From Candidatus Anammoxibacter sp. (lineage in GTDB: Bacteria > Planctomycetota > Brocadiia > Brocadiales > Anammoxibacteraceae): 64,000 nucleotides of DNA. The DNA lies in contig JAIQZO010000036.1 of assembly GCA_021777055.1 (NCBI GenBank), forward strand, positions 1 through 64,000, read 5' to 3'. How positions within the stretch are numbered: the stretch's first letter is position 1; each line of letters starts with the position of its first letter. A program made the translations under genes and the position numbers. The notes beneath the pieces were generated by a model. It was not told where the DNA came from and searched no databases. It was given only the letters and a program-made list of their open reading frames with translations. Below, piece after piece: positions 18,164 through 29,332 of the stretch.

Positions 18164-19351
18164 TTACGCATCTGTCAATGCTTCTATACCAGGCAACCCT
18201 TCACCCTCTAACAGCTTTAAAAACGCACCACCACCAGTGGAGATAAACGATACTTTATAAGACTCACCAGCATTATGAAAAGCCAAATCCGTATCACCAC
18301 CACCCACAATAGTAAGAGAATGAGAATTCACCAAAGCATCTACCATTGCATATGTACCCCGACTAAATGCATCCATCTCAAAAGCACCCATTGGACCGTT
18401 CCAAAGTATTGTCTTTGCATCCTCTAGCGTTTCCCTAAACAACTTTGTACTTGCAGGCCCTATATCTAGAGCCATCCATTTCGCAGGAATCTCCTGAAAA
18501 GGTACTATTTTTGATTCAGCTTCCGGATCAAAACGCTCAGCAGCGACAAAATCCACAGGTAGATAAAGCTTTACATTGTCTTCTTTCAGTTTTCCTACAA
18601 TTTTCAGCGCGGTATCGAGCATACTGTCTTCAACCAGAGATGCCCCGACATCATACCCCAATGCTTTCAAGAATGTAAATGCCATCGCACCGCCAATGAG
18701 AAGTTTATCCACACTTTTAGCAAGATTTTCAATCACTAAGACCTTATCAGAGACCTTTGCGCCACCAAGAATTGCAACAACTGGCCTCATTGGTTTCTTT
18801 ATAGCCTTTTCAAAGTAATCCATCTCCTTTTTTATCAAAAACCCTGCAGCTGCTTTATGGATATCACTCTTAAAACCAACCATGGAAGCATGACTTCTAT
18901 GGCAATTACCAAAAGCTTCCTGAACAAAAAGATCACCAAGATCAAAGAATTCTCTTGCAAACTCAGGATCATTACTCTCTTCCCCAGCATGAAACCGCAA
19001 ATTTTCAAGAAGAGCTACTTCGCCCGCCTTCATCTCAGAAATAATTTTTTTGGCGTTTTCACCGATACAATCAGCTATAAAGATAACATCCTTGTCCAAA
19101 AGCCTTGACAATCTCTTTGCTACCGGACCAAGACTCATCTCCGGTACAACCTTGCCTTTAGGACGACCCAGATGTGAAGCAAGTATTATACTGGCATTCT
19201 CATCTAGCAGATAGTTGATCGTTGACATTGCCGCTCTGATTCTTGCATCATCTGAAATATTACCTTGATCGTCAAAGGGGACATTAAAATCAACCCTGAC
19301 CAATACCTTTTTACCCCTGGCATCTATATCTTTTATAAATAGCTTATCCAT
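18164..19351 (-). CDS. pgk: phosphoglycerate kinase
   Basis: Transfers phosphate between 1,3-bisphosphoglycerate and ADP. The protein has KVLVRVDFNVPFDDQGNI near the N-terminus, the substrate-binding LASHLGRPKGK, RFHAGEE, GGAKVSDKVLVIENL, and the C-terminal nucleotide-binding GPMGAFEMDAFSRGT and VGGGDTDLA. The open frame extends upstream to 19450, but the ATG at 19351 (M-D-K-L-F) gives the standard N-terminus and 395 residues. The longer form would overlap gap. Gap and pgk are separated by 44 bases and probably co-transcribed. Confidence 0.95.
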   Translation of the reverse strand: MDKLFIKDIDARGKKVLVRVDFNVPFDDQGNISDDARIRAAMSTINYLLDENASIILASHLGRPKGKVVPEMSLGPVAKRLSRLLDKDVIFIADCIGENAKKIISEMKAGEVALLENLRFHAGEESNDPEFAREFFDLGDLFVQEAFGNCHRSHASMVGFKSDIHKAAAGFLIKKEMDYFEKAIKKPMRPVVAILGGAKVSDKVLVIENLAKSVDKLLIGGAMAFTFLKALGYDVGASLVEDSMLDTALKIVGKLKEDNVKLYLPVDFVAAERFDPEAESKIVPFQEIPAKWMALDIGPASTKLFRETLEDAKTILWNGPMGAFEMDAFSRGTYAMVDALVNSHSLTIVGGGDTDLAFHNAGESYKVSFISTGGGAFLKLLEGEGLPGIEALTDA

Positions 19352-19395
19352 ACATACTCGCTTAGTATAGTTACGATTAACACGCAAATAAAATA

Positions 19396-20409
<1,014 letters not shown>

Positions 20410-20416
20410 TTAAATC

Positions 20417-20442
20417 AATTAAAAGTTATACCGCTTTTAATT
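20417..20442 (-). promoter_or_regulatory. leader stem-loop upstream of gap
   Basis: AATTAAAAG and CTTTTAATT form a 9-bp stem with an 8-base loop, 20 bases before the gap start codon. It may be a leader structure or the tail-end hairpin of the upstream putA transcript. No function is proven. Confidence 0.3.
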
Positions 20443-20606
20443 CACAGTTTTAACAGTGGCAACCAATGTTTCAAATATTAAGGTTTTAAACAACAGCCAC
20501 CTCTGCATGCCTTACGATGGTCGAAATTCTACCAGATAATCACGTTTTGTCAAGAAATTTGTAGTATAGCAATGCAAAAGAACACATACTAAAACCCTTC
20601 ATCAGA

Positions 20607-23600
20607 CTACCCATTAACATCCAATGGAGCTCCATGCCGCATTGTATTTATGGCTATTGATCTTGCAAAAACAAACTGCTTCGCAAACGCCTCCCAATCA
20701 TGGGGATTTGGTCCATCCATAGGCGTATGAAGAGACCTCATATATCTAGATTTATGACTACTGATATCTGAAATAGAGATAAGGACACTCTCCACATCCC
20801 CTTCATTTCCATCAACAATAACAAAACTGCTATCCGGTTCATCCACCACACTATTAAAACAATCCGCGCAAGATGCTATCAAGCTTAACCGTCCATTTGG
20901 CACCCCTGATCTCAAAAAACAATCTAAAACCCGTTCCCATAAATCAAACGCATGGGCAGACTTTGCTAATACTTTTATACTACTACCCACAGCAATAGCC
21001 GATGCCATATTGTATATTGAGTTTATATGGATATATTTACCCAAGGCAACAAGCACCCCTTTTCCCTTAATCATTGAGTAGTCATTATAGCTTAACTGTC
21101 CAGGTACATAGTTGTTATACGAACGTGAAGATAAAAACCCTGTCAAACTCTCACCAAGCCACGCAGCAAGAGATATTATTCCATTATCCACAGGCGCATA
21201 TTCAAAAATATCTTCCTTAATTTCAGAAACCTTATAGAGCCCTCTCTTTACAGCTATAATATTTCCATCTATTTCTACTCCAAACGTGCTATCACCCCTA
21301 CCTTCACTGCCTCTGCATTTCTTATCCAAATTATCTTTTGATCTTCGGTTCTCCTGATTACTATTACCATTTCCCATTAGAAGATGAAATGCCGGCAGGT
21401 AATCATCGTGTCCCGCTTTTGGTCCCGTACCAGAGTGCTTAAATCCACCAAACGGCTCAATACCAACCCTTGCACCGGTACACCCCCTATTGACATATAA
21501 GTTCCCAGCTTCCAATCTCTTTATAATAAAATCAATGTCATCCTGTGACTGGCTAAATACTCCGGCAGTAAGTCCATATTCAATAGAGTTAGATATCAAA
21601 ACAGCCTGTTCAATGGTTTTGTATGGGATTATGTGGACAATAGGGCCAAACAGCTCTTTATGGGCATAACTATCTTTTTGCAACGCAAGCTCTGATGGAA
21701 TTTGCAAAACCAGAGGACCGACACAATAACCTGGAAGATCTTCTCCAATACGGTTTACAATGACCTTCCCACCGCTGTTTAACGCCTCGGCACAAGCACT
21801 TTTACCGTCGTTAATCAGCCTCTGTTTGTCATGTTCACAGATAACCGGATTAATCACAGAAGAGAATTTATAAGATTCTCCTATGGAAATATTGTTACAA
21901 GCCTCCGCAAACCGCGCAGTAAAACGTCCTATTACCCTTTCATCTACAATTATCCGAGAAGCAGCGGAGCACTTCTGCCCAGCATGTCCAAAACATGAAT
22001 AGAGAGATGCAGAAACCGTCTCATCCAATTCCGCATTAGCTGTTACAATAATGGGATTTTTTCCACCCATTTCCGTTACAACCTTAACTGGAAATCGTTC
22101 CTCGGCCTCATTCTCTGATAACGTCATCCTTTTCATAGACTGGGAGTAGATCCAGGTTCCAACTCTCTTTGAACCGGTAAATACAACACCATTAACCTTT
22201 GGGCTGTTTACCAGCACACTACCTACATCATCACCAGATCCAGGCAAATGGATCAAAACATCTTCCGGAACACCACACCAGTGTAAGAGTTCAACCATCA
22301 TCTGTGCCACTAACGGTGTCTGCCTGGAAGATTTCAGCAAGACAGTATTCCCTGCAACCAAAGCAGCCGCGACCATACCGCAAGGTATGGCAAGGGGAAA
22401 ATTCCATGGCGGTATCACCACAATTACCCCACGAGGTACCGCATTTGCATGATTTTCTAAAAACCTTAGCTCACCCCTTGCATAAAAGTTAAGAAAATCA
22501 ATGGCCTCGTCAACATCCCCAGCGGCCTCACCAATACACTTCCCACCCTCATTAACTATAAATGCAGCAAACTCCACTCTTCTTAGCAACAGCTCACTTG
22601 CAGCCTTCAACAAAATCGAAGCCCTAGTCAAAGGGCTGCTCATTGACCACACACCACGCTTCCTGGCATTATAAACAGTCTCTATTGCAGATGAGGCATC
22701 ATTAACTGTAGCATATTTAATTTGCCCCACAACAAAACCCGTCACAGAAGGGCTATATACATTATGGATCTCACCGTTTAATCCGCTATCGCAGTTATAG
22801 AGTCCACCTAATGACTCTTTTATCAATTGCAAGTCTTCGGTAACAGCAGACATTTGATCCTTCATATAAAGACGGACAGGTGGAGTGTTAAAGAATCGAG
22901 ACGAAAAAGAGCCCGCCCACATATCATGATTCAGGTTACCTCTCTCTTTTTCTTGAACAAATAACTCATGGGGTTCTTTTACTGGCTCCTGTTTCTTCTG
23001 GGACCGCATCACAGTAAGTACCCCAGCAATAGAGGAGTTCTCTATTATCCTCCTTACCAGATACCCCATACCCATCAATAGACTACCTATAGGCACATAA
23101 TTCCTGGTCACCCAGCCCATATGCCCTGCAATAGTAACTGATAATGATTCGCACGTCATATATAGACATTGATGTTCCACCCTTGGTGTATGAGGAAACT
23201 TTACCTCTCTGAGAGCCTCAACAAAAGAGTGGTCCTGCGGATTATGGGAAGCAAGGCACAGCTGGACGTGTGGGTGGTTCTCCATAATTACAACCGCCAG
23301 CTGTCTGAAAAAGAGATCTGACTCCACCTTGTTAAGAAACTCCGGCGCATTGTAATTAAATGCAGACGCCCCAATAGTCTCCGCATCCCAATATGCTCCT
23401 TTAACCAATCTGATAGGCATAGTAATATTACGAGCCTTTGCCAGCTCAATTATTTCCTCTAGATGTTCAGCCGCATCACGTAAATATGTCTGAACCGCAA
23501 TCCCCACAGATGAAAAACCCTTTAACTCTTCTGTCTCAAGGAGCACCTTTCTTAAGACGTCAAATACAAGGTCCCTGCTCTTATAATGTTCAGCATCAAC

Positions 23601-24836
23601 GTTTATAAACACCTCCTCCTCTCTTGCCGTAACAAAAATCCACTTCAACCTTGGTGCAAGCAAATCATACACATAGTCAAACGCTTCCGCCCGGAAATCA
23701 GAGCAGAGAGCAGATACCTTGATAGAGACATTCGCCTTGAGGATTCCGCTCTCGTTTTTCTCTCCCTTCTTAATCTGGGAAGCAACACCATTAATCAGAT
23801 TAATAACATTTGAACAGTAGCGGTCCGCCTCCTTTTCAGAAACAACCAACTCTCCCAGCTGATCAATAGTGGCATCACGCATGGTTGATCGTAAGTCGTC
23901 AAGGGATCCTTTTGCTGCACCTATTGTTTCACCCGCAATAAACCTGCTGGCAAATATCCTCACAATGCGACGGATCAAAAGCGTAAAAAGCGATGCAGGC
24001 ATATACCTTACAATAAATGAAGATGCCTTAAACATCTGCTCCAGATAAAAAGGAACCGGTCCGTTCTCTCCACCCTTCCCCTCCCTCTTTGCAACACATG
24101 AATCTCGGAGCAATCTCCTCATTGATTCAAGGAATATCCTCTTCACGTCACCCTCTGCAGAGTCGTAATCCAGCGCAGGTAATATGGCAAGAAATTTCAA
24201 TAGATGTATCCTTAACAGGGCATATTTTGTGCTAAGGTTCAGGCTAAAATCCGTAACCCTCTCAAATATGGATGGCTTGTACCTGTTGATCCCGTCTAAA
24301 AGTCTTTCGGTTATCTGTTTACTGGATTCATTCACATCAGAAAACTCATCTGAGTTAATGAAGTCCGGCAACCCATTCATAATAGTCAACTTCTCAATGT
24401 CAGAAGGAAACAGTTTATCATCTAATGACGCAATTTTATCTATATGGGCCTTCAATTCATTATAGTCAACACTATTGCCGTCAAAGCCGACATCACCATT
24501 TCCATTTCCACTGCCTTCAATAGATTCTAACAAGAACAGCTCACGTGCCGCCCCCATTGAACACAATCGTATTTCCCTATCGCCATAAAAGAACCCGGCA
24601 AGAAAAGGCACTGACTCAAAGGTAATAAGTTCCCTAAAATCGTTCCGGCTATTAAGTAACACAAACCTTTTCAATAACTCCGCAAAGCCCTGTTTCCACT
24701 CCCCATCATTGTCTATAAATGCAACGCCAAATTCTCTATAAAAAACAACACTCCAGTTTTTATCATCTATAGAGATTGGATTACTAACGATTTCCGGTAG
24801 AGAAATATTAATTTTATTTACATCATTTTTCTGCAT
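20607..24836 (-). CDS. putA: bifunctional proline dehydrogenase / P5C dehydrogenase
   Basis: Oxidises proline to glutamate in two steps using FAD and NAD. The 1409-residue protein has a helical N-terminal region. The proline dehydrogenase barrel spans about 360-600, with FINVDAEHYKSRDL and the FAD-contacting RLVKGAYWDAET near 477. The aldehyde dehydrogenase domain spans about 690-1180, with VVIPPWNFPLAIPCG, FTGSKRVGT, the Glu motif VTEMGGKNPI near 920 and the catalytic Cys in HAGQKCSAAS near 950. A further 220-residue C-terminal region resembles the truncated ALDH-like domain of long PutA proteins. No N-terminal ribbon-helix-helix DNA-binding domain is seen, so it is probably not a repressor. 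Confidence 0.93.
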   Translation of the reverse strand: MQKNDVNKINISLPEIVSNPISIDDKNWSVVFYREFGVAFIDNDGEWKQGFAELLKRFVLLNSRNDFRELITFESVPFLAGFFYGDREIRLCSMGAARELFLLESIEGSGNGNGDVGFDGNSVDYNELKAHIDKIASLDDKLFPSDIEKLTIMNGLPDFINSDEFSDVNESSKQITERLLDGINRYKPSIFERVTDFSLNLSTKYALLRIHLLKFLAILPALDYDSAEGDVKRIFLESMRRLLRDSCVAKREGKGGENGPVPFYLEQMFKASSFIVRYMPASLFTLLIRRIVRIFASRFIAGETIGAAKGSLDDLRSTMRDATIDQLGELVVSEKEADRYCSNVINLINGVASQIKKGEKNESGILKANVSIKVSALCSDFRAEAFDYVYDLLAPRLKWIFVTAREEEVFINVDAEHYKSRDLVFDVLRKVLLETEELKGFSSVGIAVQTYLRDAAEHLEEIIELAKARNITMPIRLVKGAYWDAETIGASAFNYNAPEFLNKVESDLFFRQLAVVIMENHPHVQLCLASHNPQDHSFVEALREVKFPHTPRVEHQCLYMTCESLSVTIAGHMGWVTRNYVPIGSLLMGMGYLVRRIIENSSIAGVLTVMRSQKKQEPVKEPHELFVQEKERGNLNHDMWAGSFSSRFFNTPPVRLYMKDQMSAVTEDLQLIKESLGGLYNCDSGLNGEIHNVYSPSVTGFVVGQIKYATVNDASSAIETVYNARKRGVWSMSSPLTRASILLKAASELLLRRVEFAAFIVNEGGKCIGEAAGDVDEAIDFLNFYARGELRFLENHANAVPRGVIVVIPPWNFPLAIPCGMVAAALVAGNTVLLKSSRQTPLVAQMMVELLHWCGVPEDVLIHLPGSGDDVGSVLVNSPKVNGVVFTGSKRVGTWIYSQSMKRMTLSENEAEERFPVKVVTEMGGKNPIIVTANAELDETVSASLYSCFGHAGQKCSAASRIIVDERVIGRFTARFAEACNNISIGESYKFSSVINPVICEHDKQRLINDGKSACAEALNSGGKVIVNRIGEDLPGYCVGPLVLQIPSELALQKDSYAHKELFGPIVHIIPYKTIEQAVLISNSIEYGLTAGVFSQSQDDIDFIIKRLEAGNLYVNRGCTGARVGIEPFGGFKHSGTGPKAGHDDYLPAFHLLMGNGNSNQENRRSKDNLDKKCRGSEGRGDSTFGVEIDGNIIAVKRGLYKVSEIKEDIFEYAPVDNGIISLAAWLGESLTGFLSSRSYNNYVPGQLSYNDYSMIKGKGVLVALGKYIHINSIYNMASAIAVGSSIKVLAKSAHAFDLWERVLDCFLRSGVPNGRLSLIASCADCFNSVVDEPDSSFVIVDGNEGDVESVLISISDISSHKSRYMRSLHTPMDGPNPHDWEAFAKQFVFARSIAINTMRHGAPLDVNG

Positions 24837-25313
24837 TTTTTATCCATTAGAAAAGAGAGATATATACTACAATCTGAAAAAGCTTATCAAAAAAAAGAAA
24901 TTTAATTCCAACTAAAGTTCTTACATAAAGCTCGGATTTGATTTTCCAGCAAAAAAGAGTATCGTTGTTTTCCACAATGTAGACACATATATACAAAAAT
25001 CTCTATTGATGCTATATTACCAACACCTAGTAGTTTACCTACTTTTTTTATTTGCGCCCTTATTTCAATGTGTAAGTTATTATTATACTCTATGGTCAAT
25101 GAATATCTAGAATTCTGTCATTTTCCAAAAGGCTAAATTGTCACTAAATAATCTATTAACCAATATATGTTGAGGATATCATGCAGCTAATTCTAACTCC
25201 TTTATCCGCAAATAGTAAATCAATTATTTATAGAATTCAAGAGGTTTTGCGGTCATCATGTTGACATATACTTCTTCTTGGATTTCACAATACTCTTAAA
25301 TAAAAAATTGTAC
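24837..25313. other. intergenic region upstream of putA
   Basis: AT-rich sequence. A 65-codon minus-strand frame (24902-25099) with one CLHCGKQ motif is present, but it has no recognised homology or ribosome-binding site, so I do not call it a gene. Confidence 0.4.
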
Positions 25314-25600
25314 TCATTTCTCATACCAAATGAAGACGATAATCAGAGTTTTTACCATTTGCAGCTTCCATAATCCACTCTCTTTCCCAGGCAACATTCC
25401 GAACAACTCAACAAACGGCAGCATTGAGATTTCTGCAGTTTCATCCAGACAAGCTTTAAACAATGCCAAACCCTTGACGCATCCTGCTTTACCACTTCAC
25501 TCATGCACGGGAGATAAAGAGACGAATCATCGATGATCATGAGCAACCAACTCTCGTCCCTGATTTTCTTAAGAAACTCTATTACAGTACCACATCCCTA
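25314..25600 (-). pseudogene. possible degraded coding remnant
   Basis: On the minus strand two overlapping frames read like protein and seem joined by a frameshift. One contains EFLKKIRDESWLLMIIDDSS and the other continues ALFKACLDETAEISMLPFVE and LFGMLPGKESGLWKLQ before a stop. I do not recognise the family. The evidence is only coding-like composition, so this is weak. Confidence 0.2.
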
Positions 25601-25849
25601 TTTTATCATATTAAGAGTGGGTTCAAAATGTAGTTAATGATTTTATTATGACCATAGGCTCAATTCACTCATAAAGTAAAAACCCATCCTCCCCGACTAA
25701 CTCAAAGAGCATTCGCAGGGAAGTAAATTATCCAGTCAAAAGATAATGTACAATTTTATTTTACATATATATTTCACTTCATCATATAATTGTCAATGCT
25801 GCTTAGTATGTAAACTTGTACGTAGATCATGGATAAGATGTTATCAAGT

Positions 25850-26239
25850 TTATGGTTCGTAATGTTTTGAATATTCATTTGTTAATGTGGTAAATGTAAC
25901 CATAAACCATACGCACACTGCTTCAACAGGCAGTTTCCACCAGGCATTAATAAAAAGCCCCATCATCTGATTACTTTTATAATTCCACCAGCCATATGGT
26001 ATTGCTAGTGTTACTTCCCATAGCAGGCTGATCAGGGTTATCACGAAAAATGTAAAACTAAAAGCACGCCAGTTTATAAAGGACTTGGTAGAGGAAAGAA
26101 GAGCGCTACAAGGTATGCGAAGTATCCCGGAAACCCTCAGGCAAAGAAGAGAAGAATTTTTTATAAATATTAACCCGGCAATTAAATAGGAGAAACATAT
26201 AAAAACGTAAGATAACTCATATGCACCAGTTAAGACCAT
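25850..26239 (-). CDS. lycopene-cyclase-like carotenoid protein, C-terminal half
   Basis: A 129-residue membrane protein. Its core LLWEVTLAIPYGWWNY, followed by GLFI, WWKLPVEAVCVWFMVTFTTL, matches the repeated domain of heterodimeric or fused carotenoid (CrtYc/CrtYd-type) lycopene cyclases, in which a W-E/D and a P-x-E-x-(V/F) pair are conserved. Three membrane segments are predicted. A TAG stop lies directly before the ATG. It follows the other half (26260-26754) after 20 bases, in the same direction. They may be two subunits, or one gene broken by the inverted repeat that spans the junction. Confidence 0.6.
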   Translation of the reverse strand: MVLTGAYELSYVFICFSYLIAGLIFIKNSSLLCLRVSGILRIPCSALLSSTKSFINWRAFSFTFFVITLISLLWEVTLAIPYGWWNYKSNQMMGLFINAWWKLPVEAVCVWFMVTFTTLTNEYSKHYEP

Positions 26240-26281
26240 CTAAGCGACAAATAGTTCTCCTATTTAATTGCCGGGTTAATA
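26168..26281. repeat. 27-bp perfect inverted repeat, 60-bp spacer
   Basis: Bases 26168-26194 and 26255-26281 are perfect reverse complements over 27 bp (core TTAACCCGGCAATTAAATAG). The arms fall in the 3' end of one carotenoid gene half and the 5' part of the next. The same sequence therefore encodes FINPAIK-stop on one side and, from its complement, FSYLIAGLIF on the other. RNA from this locus would form a long hairpin. Confidence 0.9.
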
Positions 26282-26754
26282 AATACAACCATAATAAGGA
26301 TCGCACCCAAAACAACAGATCTTGGATCAAACCTGATAATTCTGTCCACCTGTTTTGCTTTTATGAGATGATCGAACACGCTGTATGCCTTGAACCAATA
26401 CTCAGACGACCAAAGATATGCAAGCAGCACATAAATAAAGCCTGATATATAGAAAATGAATTCTTCTATGGGCATTCCGCCGCCAATAGCAGGAATCTCT
26501 ATTCCAGTTCTTGCATACTCATTGGGAAAAATAAAAAAGAGGTTTCCAAAGATTAAATCTAGTAAGAAGCCAAGGGGTACTAAGATTAAAAATGATACTT
26601 TGCCGCTTTCTGTTTTTGAAGTCGCAAAATAATTTCTTTGCCACCAACATATAAACCGGAAATTTTGGCGCCAGTCTTTTGTTCTTTCGTATAGGTTTAA
26701 CCATTGGGATAAGGCACGATCATTATAGCGATTCCGAAGGTACAACCAATGCAC
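26260..26754 (-). CDS. lycopene-cyclase-like carotenoid protein, N-terminal half
   Basis: A 164-residue protein with a GTG start. Membrane segments include FLILVPLGFLLDLIFGNLFF and FIFYISGFIYVLLAYLW, and the signature GIEIPAIGGGMPIEEFIFY is typical of the lycopene cyclase domain family (P-x-E-E-x-x-F). The first 50 residues are polar and basic, unlike the usual hydrophobic start, so the true N-terminus may have been altered. The stop codon lies inside one arm of the 27-bp inverted repeat. The second half follows immediately downstream. No phytoene synthase or desaturase is present in the window. Confidence 0.6.
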   Translation of the reverse strand: MHWLYLRNRYNDRALSQWLNLYERTKDWRQNFRFICWWQRNYFATSKTESGKVSFLILVPLGFLLDLIFGNLFFIFPNEYARTGIEIPAIGGGMPIEEFIFYISGFIYVLLAYLWSSEYWFKAYSVFDHLIKAKQVDRIIRFDPRSVVLGAILIMVVFINPAIK

Positions 26755-27059
26755 GGATTGAAGTGGTATGGAATTTCATGAAAAACGCAAATCTTAAACT
26801 TCTGCTTTTTTTCCTATTCATAATAAAAAGCAAATTCTTTACGTTAGAAATTTAACATAATATCCTTTTATACGTCAGGATCATAACATTTAATAGCCAG
26901 ATAACAGAAACAGGCCCCACACCCAACATTGCGTAACATATTGATAAAGCAAACGTTATACCATTAAGTGCACTCCAACATGGTAAATATTGGCATATTA
27001 ATTGCACCATGTTAGAAATTAAGACAGGCACTTTAGGATATCAAGTAAGTAATGTTTAT
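26755..27059. other. intergenic region
   Basis: No gene is seen. It separates the divergent carotenoid genes and the TonB-receptor remnant. An AACATGGT/ACCATGTT inverted pair occurs near 26979-27010. Confidence 0.4.
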
Positions 27060-27627
27060 TAAATTAAGCAAGATCTAGCTTCCCCACTTAAAATCCTAAA
27101 TAGTCATTATTTTTATAATGTTATTAGGGATGAAATTGGTGTTGCCAAAAAGAGATCCCCCTAGCGAAGCACAAGTTTTTAATAATATTGGTGGGTCGAA
27201 TATTCAGGGCCTCAGCTTTGATATAAAGGCAGATCTTTCACACTTTTGAGATGGAGCTTATATTTTTGCCAACTATACGTACCAGGATGCAGAATCAAAG
27301 GGAGATCCGTTACCTAACGTGTCAAAACATAAAGGTAATATCGGTATAAATGCCAGTATTACAAAATATATCAATGCAAATCTACATGTGTTTATTAGGG
27401 GTGACATGGTTCGGGATGAAGCTGACTCAAGGGAGGATTCTCCGGGATCTGTTCTTCTTAACTTAACCCCTACAGCAAAAGAACTTTTCAATAATCTTAA
27501 CATCAGGGCGTCACTATTTTATCTACTTGATAAGGATTATAACAATCCATCACCAATTAACACAATCCCAACTGATATACCAAGACCAGGCAGAACGTTT
27601 TATCTTGGATTGGGTTACACGTTTTAA
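27060..27627 (+). pseudogene. TonB-dependent receptor, C-terminal remnant
   Basis: Translation in shifting frames matches the last ~190 residues of the intact receptor at 33367-35490: YNVIRDEIG, then a frameshift, GGSNIQGLSFDIKADLS, an in-frame TGA at the position of Trp, GAYIFANYTYQDAESKGDP, HKGNIG, LLDKDYNNPSPINTIPTDIP and RPGRTFYLGLGYTF up to a natural stop. The barrel ends in Phe as expected. The N-terminal plug and most of the barrel are missing. It is clearly broken by a stop, a frameshift and truncation, and lies in the opposite orientation to the intact gene. Confidence 0.88.
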
Positions 27628-27721
27628 ACAGTAATATTTGTACTTGATTGAGAAACTTCAAGAACAAGGCATTTTTAATAAACCATTTGTCTCTTTTAAG
27701 GTTCTTACAAAAGGAAGATTT

Positions 27722-28939
27722 ATGCTTTTCTTCGTTATCGAGGTGGTTATGGGAGTCATTATATACATCTATATTGGATGGCATCTCATTACACCTACAA
27801 GGTTAAACTACTCTTGCAAAAAGATTTTGTGGTTCATTCTAATATTGCTTATGATTATACCTTCCCTTCCATTTATCTTACACTATTTTAGCGTTGAAGC
27901 ATTATGGGTGGATATATTGGCATGGATTGGATATTTAAGCATGGGATTCTTTTGTATTGTTTTTATGCTTCTACTCTTAAAAGACATAGGCTATCTTTTG
28001 ACACACACAGCAAAGATACTCTTGTTGTTAGCTCAAAAGCTTTTTGGTTTTGATAAGAAAACAAAAGAGAATAGTGATCCGGACCGTCGTCAATTCTTAA
28101 CATCATCTATAAATTACGCTATTATTTGTACGGCAGGTACCTTAGTAGGTTATGGGATATACCAGGCTAAGCGTTGCCCAACAGTTGTTGAAACTTCTAT
28201 TCCGTTTAATGATTTACCTCGTGAACTTGAAAGTTTACGTATTGTTCAGATATCTGATATCCATATCGGTGATACTATTAAACGTGAATTTGTACAAAAG
28301 GTTGCAGATCGAGTAAATAGTCTGGAACCGGATATTATTGCTCTTACCGGAGACGTCGCAGATGGTTCAGCGGAGTATCTCCGTGAAAGCGTATCGCCAC
28401 TATCAGAACTATCTGCTCGTTATGGATGTTACTTTGTCACAGGAAACCACGATTACTATTCAGGAGTAGAAGCATGGGTGGAAGAGATGAATCGATTAGG
28501 ATTTACACCTCTGCTTAACGAACATCGTGTTTTGCATCACTGTAGAGCCCGTATCCTTTTGGCCGGAGTAACAGACTATTCGGCAGAGCGTTTTCTTCCT
28601 AGCCACGCTTCAAACCCATTGGCAGCAATTGCAGACTCACCGAAATGTGATTTAAAGATACTCCTGGCACACCAGCCATGCAGTATATTTGGTGTTGCAC
28701 AATCCGGATTTGACCTTCAACTTTCAGGACATACACACGGAGGACAGTCTTTTCCAGGTCAGTTTGTGGAAATGTTGCAACCACCCCATTTTGTTGCAGG
28801 CTTGTATAAATATAGAAACACTCAGGTTTATGTGAACCGTGGAACCGGATATTGGGGGCCACCACAACGGTTGAGTGTACAATCTGAGATATCATTGATT
28901 AAACTGACGAGAGAAGAACGTTTAAAAAATTCTACTTAG
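27722..28939 (+). CDS. membrane-anchored metallophosphoesterase
   Basis: A 405-residue YaeI-like phosphoesterase. The N-terminal ~130 residues hold four predicted membrane segments, then a fifth segment follows a DRRQFLTSS stretch. The catalytic domain has the calcineurin-like metal motifs: QISDIHIGD near 200, LTGDVADG near 230, TGNHDYYSG near 265, LAHQP near 325 and LSGHTHGGQ near 340. The frame extends upstream to 27638, but the ATG at 27722 has AAAGGAAG at good spacing. Related enzymes cleave phosphodiester or pyrophosphate bonds of envelope lipids such as UDP-diacylglucosamine. Its substrate here is unknown. Confidence 0.88.
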   Translation: MLFFVIEVVMGVIIYIYIGWHLITPTRLNYSCKKILWFILILLMIIPSLPFILHYFSVEALWVDILAWIGYLSMGFFCIVFMLLLLKDIGYLLTHTAKILLLLAQKLFGFDKKTKENSDPDRRQFLTSSINYAIICTAGTLVGYGIYQAKRCPTVVETSIPFNDLPRELESLRIVQISDIHIGDTIKREFVQKVADRVNSLEPDIIALTGDVADGSAEYLRESVSPLSELSARYGCYFVTGNHDYYSGVEAWVEEMNRLGFTPLLNEHRVLHHCRARILLAGVTDYSAERFLPSHASNPLAAIADSPKCDLKILLAHQPCSIFGVAQSGFDLQLSGHTHGGQSFPGQFVEMLQPPHFVAGLYKYRNTQVYVNRGTGYWGPPQRLSVQSEISLIKLTREERLKNST

Positions 28940-28982
28940 ACCGTCTCCATATCCATTAGCACTGAGAAACTACAACCAAAAT

Positions 28983-29022
28983 ACTAGATGCTGGATACTA
29001 GATACTAGATTCTAGATACTGG
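28983..29022. repeat. degenerate short tandem repeat (TACTAGAT units)
   Basis: ACTAGATGCTGGATACTAGA followed by TACTAGATTCTAGATACTGG forms several imperfect 7-10 base units just past the phosphoesterase stop. It is noncoding. Confidence 0.6.
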
Positions 29023-29084
29023 CAGATAGATCAATTTCTAGTTTTCTTGTCAAATTAGCGCCAACATCGGACACTTTGCTTTTA

Positions 29085-29114
29085 AATCTTAATCTTAATC
29101 CTAATCTTAATCCA
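29085..29114. repeat. hexamer tandem repeat (AATCTT x5)
   Basis: Five consecutive hexamers: AATCTT, AATCTT, AATCCT, AATCTT, AATCCA. This is a simple-sequence tract in the phosphoesterase-ubiA gap (28940-29443), which otherwise holds only the promoter candidate at 29333. Confidence 0.7.
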
Positions 29115-29332
29115 CACACTACAATTAAAACTAAGATTATAGTAATTTTTGTGGCTATGCCCGCTCTACATTATTAATAAAATGAAAATTACTATACTAT
29201 CAAGGTACAAAGGGTAATACCTTATTATCTTTCCATTGGATAAAATTTCATTGCAAAGTGCTCCCCACTTTTATAGCTATTTGTAAGGAAATCCCCTACA
29301 AAAAAAACAGGAAAAACCCTACAAAGTTTAAA

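Noticed and set aside
24902..25099. 65-codon minus-strand frame with a CxxC
   Set aside because: No recognisable homology or start signal.
26168..26281. Invertible DNA switch for the carotenoid gene
   Set aside because: The stop codon of the first half lies inside the repeat arm itself, so inverting the spacer would not restore a fused frame.
28983..29022. CRISPR-like repeats
   Set aside because: Units are under 10 bases and contiguous, without spacers. No cas genes occur in the window.
29085..29114. Telomere-like hexamer array
   Set aside because: Only five units in a chromosomal spacer; simple slippage repeat.
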